NCBI RefSeq assembly: GCF_043290135.1
Contig: NC_134710.1
Coordinates: 201,866,692 to 201,930,691, forward strand
Length of the DNA: 64,000 nucleotides
Direction: 5' to 3'
DNA from: Rhipicephalus microplus
Taxonomy: Eukaryota > Arthropoda > Arachnida > Ixodida > Ixodidae
Made by a program: the position numbers and the translations under genes. Below the pieces are notes generated by a model. The model was not told the DNA's origin. It saw only the letters and a program-made list of their open reading frames with translations, and searched no databases. Every line of letters starts with the position of its first letter. The stretch's first letter is position 1. Below, in pieces: positions 36,707 through 64,000 of the stretch.

Positions 36707-37673
36707 GCCGCCTACGACTTTTAGCTCTCCTGGCCGTTTCGATGATGGGGTCTATACCAAAACTGGTACGCCATAACATGAATATATGACGAGCATAACT
36801 GACAAGTCATAACAAGAAAATTAAATCATCTTAGTTATGAATGTCATGACTTACACGTCATGGTCTTGCTGCTGTGGCGGTTCTTTCGTTCACATGACAT
36901 GTAAACGAACTGGTATAGTATGACATGACTGCATGGCGAGCGAACCTAAGTGACAGGCCATAACGTGGAAATCATGACTTGCGAATCATGGAAGTCATGA
37001 CTACACGTCATACGCTCATGGTGCCCTCGTGGTCATTTTGCTAGTTTCCCATATACCAAATTTGGTATTACGTGACGTACGTGAATGGAGGACGAAGGTA
37101 AATGACACGTCCCAATACGATAACCATGACATGTGTGACATGTAAACATCCCTACGTGCTGTGCTCATAGTCCACTCGCGGCCGTTTCGCTAGCTTCATA
37201 TATACCGATTTGGGTGTTACGAGACGTAAATGGATGAAAAAGGACTGGTGCAAACATGATAATCACGACAAGCATGTCCTGTAAGAATAAGGCTATATGC
37301 CACGCTCATGATGCGCTAGCAGTCGTTTCGCTACCATCACATATACCAAATTAGGTATTACGTGCCGTTAATGTACGGCGAAGGTAAATGACACGTTCAG
37401 ACATAATAATGTCACAACGCTCTCGCAGTCATTTTGCTAGCTTCACATATACCAAATTTTGTATTGTGTGACGTGAATGGAGGACGAACGCAAATACTAG
37501 GAGCAAATATGATAATCATGACATGAAAGTGATGTACAGCATAATTTACATGCCTACCACTGCTTGGGCTGGTATTGCAAACGTTAGTGGTTCCATCGTT
37601 ACTCGACTATAAACAACATTCTTGCATCTTATCTAGATGCCTGAGTGCGTATACAATTTCTACTTAACGTGCA
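36590..37673 (-). mobile_element. Composite element with 145-bp units and GATA array, copy 2
   Basis: Reverse complement of the order at 10482-11955: the end module with GCTAAGAAATGCTTCGCGTT (a small hairpin AATGCTTCGCGTT), (TATC)n at 36633-36706, the CTCTCCTGGCC link, four to six diverged 145-bp units (TACGTGACGT.. and TTTCGCTAGCTTCA), and the leader part GGGCTGGTATTGCAAACGTT. The leader is cut at 37673 by a Ruka fragment. Confidence 0.65.
36633..36706. repeat. (TATC)n microsatellite
   Basis: 74 bp; same motif and same position in the element as the 382-bp array of copy 1, so array length has diverged greatly. Confidence 0.97.
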
Positions 37674-37805
37674 CCCAAATCTGAGCACACGGTTCTACAA
37701 CATTTTTGCCTCCATCGAAAATGCAGCCACCGCAGCCGGGATTCGATCCCGCGACCTACGTGTCAGCAGCCGAGTACCTTAGCCACTAGACCACCGTGGC
37801 GGGGC
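37674..37805 (-). mobile_element. Ruka-like SINE, truncated
   Basis: Head with A box TGGTCTAGTGG and B box GGATCGAATCCC plus the first half of the body, ending at the AACGTGCACCC segment. The tail half is missing and the composite element starts there. Confidence 0.88.
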
Positions 37806-37963
37806 TTCAAGAAAATAATAAGTTCCGCGGCTAACAGCCCTACTCCCCCGTGCAGTTAAAGAGCTCTGGAGAGAGTAATATTACACTTTCTCTGCTCTTG
37901 TAATTGTAGTACTCCCTCTAATTCTGTGAATGTATATATGTAGATATATAAATGTCGTGCCAC

Positions 37964-38186
<223 letters not shown>

Positions 38187-38426
38187 TTGTGGCAGGACAT
38201 TTTGAAGTCGGTTTGACCTGGCGAAGCTGCCTGTTTTCGCTTTCGCACGTACAAAAATCTCAAGCAGCCACGTGAAAACGACCGCCGCAGTCGGCCCTCA
38301 TAAACCGCTGTTGTCACAATTCAAAGATACAAAGACATAATTGACTGCATGGGGAAGTCCTCTTCTAATTTTGGAAAAGTCACGTTTTTGTTGTTGTTGT
38401 TTTCCATGGTGCATACGAAGCCACAT

Positions 38427-38432
38427 TTTATT
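38427..38432 (-). terminator. Polyadenylation signal of lipase gene B
   Basis: AATAAA on the minus strand, 88 bases past the stop at 38520. The 3' UTR would be about 100-120 bases. Confidence 0.65.
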
Positions 38433-38519
38433 TCCTTCAGATTACCGCTCTACTCATACAGCTGAAAGTCAGAAGAAAGACACAGGTATTTCGGGTGTCT
38501 TTCAGCCTGGCAGGGTGCT

Positions 38520-57105
<18,586 letters not shown>

Positions 57106-57167
57106 TTTCTGGTTTGAAATACGTGACACAAGCTTGTTTTACAACGAGGATACTTCCCTACACAAGG

Positions 57168-57202
57168 AACTGAAAGTGACTGCGCGTTCAGCTTTTTTAA
57201 AG
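57168..57202 (-). promoter_or_regulatory. Core promoter of lipase gene B
   Basis: Minus strand: TATA-like TTTAAAAAA (57193-57201) and an arthropod-type initiator TCAGTT (57168-57173), with the A at 57171 about 30 bases downstream. The 5' UTR would be 66 bases. Confidence 0.55.
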
Positions 57203-57477
57203 CTGAAGAAAACTCGGGGGATCGGTATTTGTCGGAAAAATTCGATCCTTCAAGCTGATTAAAGTCTTGTTCTTTTTCTCTCTACGCGTTGCGGTTGTGG
57301 AGAGAGCTCGCTACGTTGAAAACATGTCTTGGAAATAAGCACAAGACTAGAACGGCAAACAAAACTGGATGTGGTTCCCTGTGGAGTTGTTTGCGCTTCG
57401 CCCTTCTTCTTCTGGAAAAGCAACGGGTGGGCTAACCTGGTCTAACCATTAAGGTGGGAGCGGTGGGCTGTGTTCAG

Positions 57478-57990
57478 ATGGGCGATAACGGCTCCTTCGA
57501 ATTCCAGGAACGCCTGCGGTATCTGGAGTCAACAAGCGGGAGCCACCACGGTTCCCACCAACCGATCAGGTCTCTATTGTTCTTAGGCTATGCACTCACT
57601 AGGCAGAACAAAATATCTCACTTTTTAAGCCTTCTAGGCGCAATTCGCAAAATGTTTCAATCATGCTTTCACAAGTTTCGGTTCTAGTTTCTAAAACGCC
57701 TTTATGCTGCCAAAGCCAAGGCAGCCGAGCCAAATCAATCCACAAGTGTCATGGCGGCTTCTACAGTGTCCAGCTTTGTTGATACTGGTGAAAAAACTAA
57801 CATTTTGAAAGATGACAGATCTACGAGTAGTACGCCGGTAATCAGTACCGGTAGCCAAGCGTTTGCTAGCGAAAGACATCCAATTTTTTTGTTGTCAGCG
57901 GATTACAGCCGCCGCGAGAAGTACTATCGACCAAGTAAGTCCTCTAATGTATCGGAATGGGACCTGCAATATCAACTTTGCGTTATTTGA
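57478..57990 (+). pseudogene. Unidentified plus-strand ORF with one in-frame stop, or two exons
   Basis: From ATG 57478 the frame reads MGDNGSFEFQERLRYLE, and after a single TAG at 57685 continues in the same frame with KAKAAEPNQSTSVMAASTVS, later DYSRREKYYRPSK, to a stop at 57990. CGACCAA|GTAAGTC near 57934 is a strong donor; ATCAG|GTCTCT near 57571 and GGTTCTAG near 57687 could be splice sites, but their phases (2 and 0) do not fit each other. It diverges from lipase B, about 300 bp from its start site. The protein is not recognised. Alternatives are a divergent gene's first exons, a retrocopy, or chance. Confidence 0.3.
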
Positions 57991-58736
<746 letters not shown>

Positions 58737-59389
58737 CATGTTGTGATCACCTGCGTTTGCATCGTTTCTTTTGACTGTACTTATCGTGTGTTCACTGACT
58801 TGTTTGAGGCTACATGTTACTGAATTTAGATAATTCAGCGAAACAATTTCGTTGGGTTACAATGTTTTGCCGCTATATATGTCGTATTTTGTGTCACGAA
58901 AGGCTTGTAATGGTGGCGTGATGTCACGGACCGGTGTTCTTGTGTGTTTGTGTTTAGTGTTCTTATGACACGCGTGTGAACCTATGAAAAAACCAAGTTT
59001 GCGCAAGCGTCTCGTGTGACCTAACGTTTATCAATGGCGATGACTCATACCTGATCTTGCCAGCAATCTGCTCGTTAACTGTGTCATATTTCAGATATTG
59101 ATGTGCAAATGCTTGATTGGTTGTCACAAGTGATTTCCGTGTTAGGAAAAGTGTTGATGCACTGTCTTACGTCGTTCAAGTGCGGCATGCACCTGTTTGC
59201 TGTACAGATGCCATTAGCGCTGTCATGATTTAATCTCCTCTCGTAGGAGTGTGCTGTTGAAGCTGTTTTATTTTTCCTCGTTAATCACTGTAAATTCTCG
59301 GGTATTTTAGCGCTGGTAGTAATGTTGTGATCTTGTTTGCGTTGGGATCGTTGTTTATCAGACGGACGTTGCCCCGTTGTCGATATGGC

Positions 59390-60080
59390 ACATGTAGTGC
59401 GCGTGGCTTAACTAGAGGCAGCCATGTTCGCTATTGTTTTGTTTACAGCTGTGAGCAATCTGTTGGTAGTGAATGACTGCAAAAGCGAGACGCGTGCGGT
59501 GTGGCGGTGCTCGTAATCGCGCTTCACCGACATGATGGTCGCTCAGCTGTTTGGCGCGCAGACTCGCGGCGCCTACGTAGCGGCGCGACCCGATCGATGT
59601 CTTCTCCCGTTTCCTCCCTTCACTCCCGTTTTAGACTGTCTGCTTTTTCGTCGTCGGAGGTTTCCGTGCTGTGTCAGAAAGGAGGGGCCATGTTGGTAGT
59701 TCTGAGAGCGGCCGCTCACCCGTACGCTCCGTGAACGAGGGCTGCGATCGTAGCGTATATGCCGACTTCGCGAAGCGCCGCTGATACTCGCAGCCCACTC
59801 GGCGAAGACCATCCCGAGAGCGCCGAGCTATCGTATCCTTGCTTCCTGCACGGTTGTTGGAAATTCAAAATGGCAGGTAGGAAAGTCGATAGTAGCCCGC
59901 AGTTGCTGCTTTGCTCCAGCGTTGTGTCACATTACCCGGCATTATTAATTCCCCTTATCAGTATCGATTGTTGTTTTCGCCACAAGCAGTTCCTTGATTC
60001 ACGAACGTTAATTATGTCACGACCGTCGTTGTCCGATGTGATCGGTCGGCACGCATGTGCCTAGTCGTGTAAGCTTGTTA
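59390..60080 (+). promoter_or_regulatory. CpG-rich block, possible promoter and first exon of a plus-strand gene
   Basis: CpG density rises sharply compared with both flanks (59490-59830 above all). GCCATGTT motifs resembling YY1 sites occur at 59421 and 59687. At 59870 the sequence AAAATGGCAG|GTAGGA gives a well-placed ATG followed after seven bases by a donor, a common design for a first coding exon (Met-Ala-) before a long intron. The open frame 59759-60064 over this region has no recognised domain. No downstream exon is in the window. Confidence 0.35.
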
Positions 60081-63000
60081 GCTTAGGGTGTCTCCCAACA
60101 ACGAACTCCTCGTCGGCCCCCCCTTTTTTTTTTCGTTTTCTAAAAATAAAATTTTCTTTTTATGACCCTTTTCTATGTCTATATTCTCTGTTGCATGTGT
60201 ATGTTTTCGAATGGTAGAACTTGATTATTTGTTAAGCGTCCACTGTCATTTGTAATGATTGTTAAAGAAGCAAAGATTGAAAAAAAAAATCTTGGATTTG
60301 TATAATGAAAAAACAAACAAACAAAAACAGGCAGTTTCAGTTCAGTTGGCCAGTCACTCGCATTAACATTGAATATCCTTAAACTTGAATAGGCTTGTTG
60401 TCAGTAGTAAGCATGACATCCATGTTGAACTCTTTTAAATATGTTTGTGCATGCTTCTCAGCTCCTGCCGATTCATAAGTCATTTGCATGAGGTCATAGC
60501 ATTGTGCCTATGTAAATGCTAAATCTGCCTGCTAAAAATGACTCATCTACAAGCGGTTATAATATGCAAATTTTAATAAATATGACATATGTGTATGTAT
60601 CACATCCTTTTCAAAAAGTAATCCCTTGACTAAAATGTCTAAGGCTAGGCATATTGATATGTGATCTCCGGGTAGAAAACAAAAACAAGAATGCAGGTTA
60701 AAGTACCTTAATTATTTGCCAGGTGGCTCAAGAGAGACTTGTATGTTTGATGTTAGTGCTACCAAGCCTCAGTCATTTACACCTCAAAAGTGCAGCTGTC
60801 ATCTCTTGAATTTTTCGAACAAGTTCCACAAAGTTTAACAAAGTCTTAGCACCATGGGATAGTCAATTTATACTGAATTTTGTGTTATTCTGCACCAACC
60901 AAGGAAATTTGTTTATTTATTCACATTCCTTCTGCCATTGCTTCTTTGTAATAGTTACCAGTCAAAGGTTCTGTCATGTAATCAAGCTGTATGAAATAGC
61001 AGCTACATTTAAAATATTTTTAATATGTTTTCCTCCTAATCAATTTGGTTACACATACAGCCATGACTAAAGGTCTCGAGACCGTAGATGTTAAAAAAAA
61101 AGTAATATTTAGTTAAATATAAACAAATAATATACCTAGGCACGAGCCAGAACTGATGTCGTGAAGCCAATGTCTGCACTTATTTGGCATATGCAATGCT
61201 GTGACAGAGTGCAAATTTTTTTGCTGATGAGGTAGGCATATTTCTCTAGACAGTGTAGTCATCACTACACAAAATGGTTAGCTTAAGTGACTGGATTCCC
61301 ATCAGTGATTGCTTGTGCTAATCTTTTTGTATGGCCACTATATGTGTTGATGGCTATATACTATATATCTGCTGTTTATAAATTTATTACATACTATACA
61401 TTATTTTTTCTATATTAAATTTATTTTGAATGATATACTATTCAGTGGTGCAATATGAAAGTTTATTCAACACTCTTGGAACAGAATATCTTGATGCAGT
61501 GGGTGTGGTGTGTAATACTTCTCAAGCCCAAAAGTCATTTTTAGACATGAACAAGTTCTTGTAAAGGGGGTCATGTGAAATCTTAAATTAATTTTTGAGC
61601 ACTTTTTCCATGTTAATTTGTGTATCTGTGTTGTTAAGGTACGGTGCCACTCTATCAAATGTTCTTCTTTTTCTTCTGAAAAGTGAATTTTTATTTTTGA
61701 CATTCTAAGAATGCACAGATATTCAGAATTGTGGGACAGAAATGATTACATCTATATGCAGATCTGTTCAAAACTTACAATATTTTTCATAACTGCCCTC
61801 AAACTTATGACGACTTGTTGAGAAATTCAATTCGTTTTTTTTCCTTGAAATTCAATTTCAGTTGCTTGTTGTTGTGCAAAAGCTAGTGACTTTGAGCAAA
61901 TCATTATTTTTCAATGAAAATTTTCATGCTTCTTACTTTAACATCAATCTGTACAATGAAAGAAATGTTGATGTTATTTGAAATAGAATGCAGCCTCTTG
62001 AAGTGACACGATTTTTAGTATTTGTGCTCTGCTATACTTAATAATGCTTACAGCATAAAGATCATAGTTAGTTGTAGAGCTGAAATAAGCAGCTTTAGTG
62101 CTGCCAAGCCATTATTATTTTGTGTGGTTAGATTGGCAGTTTATGACTCTTGGTGTTATGGACATATTTTGGATAATTTTGGTAATTATATGATAACTAA
62201 TTTTAGTTTCTTTTGCTCAAGAAACTTAAAAAGTCTTTTTAAGCTGTACTTCTTAAGGAAAATACAAAGCAATCAATTTTGGGTCAAGATGTAAGAATTC
62301 AAAAAAGATGGCACTGTAGATGGCAAAAGATCATTATGTTAAGAGTAACACCTGATACTGTAAATATTTGGAATCAGTAGTTAATTTTTGTGCAAGTTAA
62401 CTTCAGTTTTCACAAGCTTTGTCCATAATATTTCGCTCAGTTGGGCTCATGTACCACATATTTTACTTCACGATTTTGCTTTGTCATTTATGAAAACATT
62501 AAATAAAAAAGTATGTCAAGCTATATCAGTAGTTATGCTTCAACAGAATCTTTCCTCTGCAATTGCCTATTCTCCTTCCTGTATTCTTTTTACTTTCCCA
62601 GTAAAGTCTCTATGACGGTCATGTGCTGGTTCACATGCTTCGCATTGCTAAATCTACATCCTCATAGAACTGTTTTTTGCTTGTCATCGAGAAAGCGATA
62701 AGCAAGGTGATGCAATCCTTACATTGTTGTTTACTGCATGCTTATATGCATTCCACCAATCAGACTGGATAATACTGGCATGTTTATTTAGGCCAAATAC
62801 TGACAGAAAACCTACTCATGAAAAGGAACGTCAGCGAAAAGTAAGGGTTGACTGGAGTGCATATAGCACACAATCCCAAACCTTGACAGGCACTGTACCA
62901 GTGTCCTTAAATTAAAAATATTACAGCCATTGCATATTATCTTTACTTACAAACGAGGCAGAAACCTTGAGAATAACAAATAAACTATGAAGCTTAGAAC

Positions 63001-64000
63001 CACACAGTACGTAATACAATGGAAAGTGATAAATGTAAGATCATAAGATAGGAAGACTGCAGAATGGATCAAAGTATAAACAGGAGTAGCTCATGGTCTA
63101 GTGTGTCGCTGAGAAACAAAAAATGGAGCTAGGCAGGCCGTGCAATATGCAGGACTGATAACTTGTGATTATTTAAAGCCATGGAACGGGTACCTATAGA
63201 TGGGAAATTCAGAAGTGGAAGGCAGTAAGTTTGGTGGGGTGATCAAATTAGAGACAGAAGTGATCATATTAGAGAAATTCATTTCCAAAATAGAATTGGC
63301 TTGAAAAATACAGGATGAATTGATGATCATAGAAAGAGCCATTTGTGCTACAGTTGATATAAAAATAGGCTGATAATGTTTGTGATGCTATAATAGTGAA
63401 AAATGTTACTGTAATCAATATAAGAGACATGGTAACTTGAAAAAGATACAGAAAAAAAGACAAATAGTAATGCAACTTTGACAATTTGGCAAGAGCTCAG
63501 CATGACATTGTAGATGTTGGTGACATCTGCTTGGTCATCACTGTTAATTGGTGGAGGTGTACTAAATTGTATTCTGAAGGAGTCGCTTTTCAACTTCTCA
63601 GAACTGCTACAACATAATGACTCATATGCTTTAATATACAGTGAAATTTATGACATCGTAGTTGTGTACTAGTGCTGGGGTCCTGGTTCAAAAATATAGA
63701 AAAAAAATTGTCTTTCCTGAATCTGTTATCATGAAATAGTTAAGATTTAATTTTTAAAGACTACTTTGTCAATTGAACATTATTTAGTGTTTCTCTTTGT
63801 GCTGTAATATACTTAGTGAGTAGAGATGCAGTCAAGCTAGTTCGTGCAGTGCTGTTTATAGGCAATGCTGTCATGTCCCATTATAAGTGTAGAAGCATGC
63901 AAAAGCACTTTCAAGGTATTATTGATCTTCTCAAAAGAGCCATTGTGAATGAACTGAATGTAAATCTTTTGGGGCAATAATTTTAGCTTATCAGATCATT
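60081..64000. other. About 3.9 kb of AT-rich DNA, no gene or repeat recognised
   Basis: No SINE, microsatellite or transposon landmark is seen, in clear contrast to the rest of the window. It could be the first intron of a gene starting in the CpG-rich block. Frames to 90 residues have no motif. Confidence 0.4.

Overview
The window is nuclear DNA of a hard (ixodid, probably metastriate) tick. The main reasons are several copies of a tRNA-derived SINE that matches the tick Ruka family, other tick-type repeats, arthropod-style introns several kb long, and very dense transposon debris. I recognise no bacterial, CRISPR or organellar features. The only convincing host genes are two pancreatic-lipase-family genes in tandem on the minus strand.

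Lipase gene B (transcribed from about 57171 down to about 38430) looks complete. It has a TATA-like/Inr core promoter, a signal-peptide exon, four further exons with matching splice phases, an intact Ser-Asp-His triad, a stop at 38520 and a nearby AATAAA. The deduced product is 379 residues: a lipase core with a very short lid and no PLAT domain. Lipase gene A (6725 down to 557) shows an N-terminal exon and two lipase exons including the GFSLG nucleophile elbow. Its remaining exons lie past the left edge and its start codon is not identified. Both genes use the same intron phases at the equivalent junctions, which fits tandem duplication. A frameshifted extra copy of gene B's nucleophile exon sits at 47594-47719.

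About 31 kb (6.7-38.4 kb) separates the two genes and is a transposon graveyard. It holds two copies of one LINE with (TTA)n tails, two copies of a composite element (about 145-bp tandem units, a GATA microsatellite and an end hairpin), a degraded Ty3/gypsy integrase, and a 1.95-kb LTR element with both LTRs, a primer-binding site and polypurine tract but only a gag-like ORF. It also holds a long GTGAGTATGAA-type minisatellite, and a P-element/THAP9-like transposase split by a nearly new Ruka SINE. The introns of gene B contain further SINEs, a mariner relic, a repeat family of about 0.8-0.9 kb, microsatellites and a 115-bp palindrome.

The right end (57.4-64 kb) has a plus-strand ORF of unknown identity diverging from lipase B, and a CpG-rich block at 59.4-60.1 kb that may be a promoter/first exon. 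After that come about 4 kb of AT-rich DNA without recognisable genes, possibly an intron. All gene models were built by reading splice sites and translations by eye. No database search or alignment program was used.
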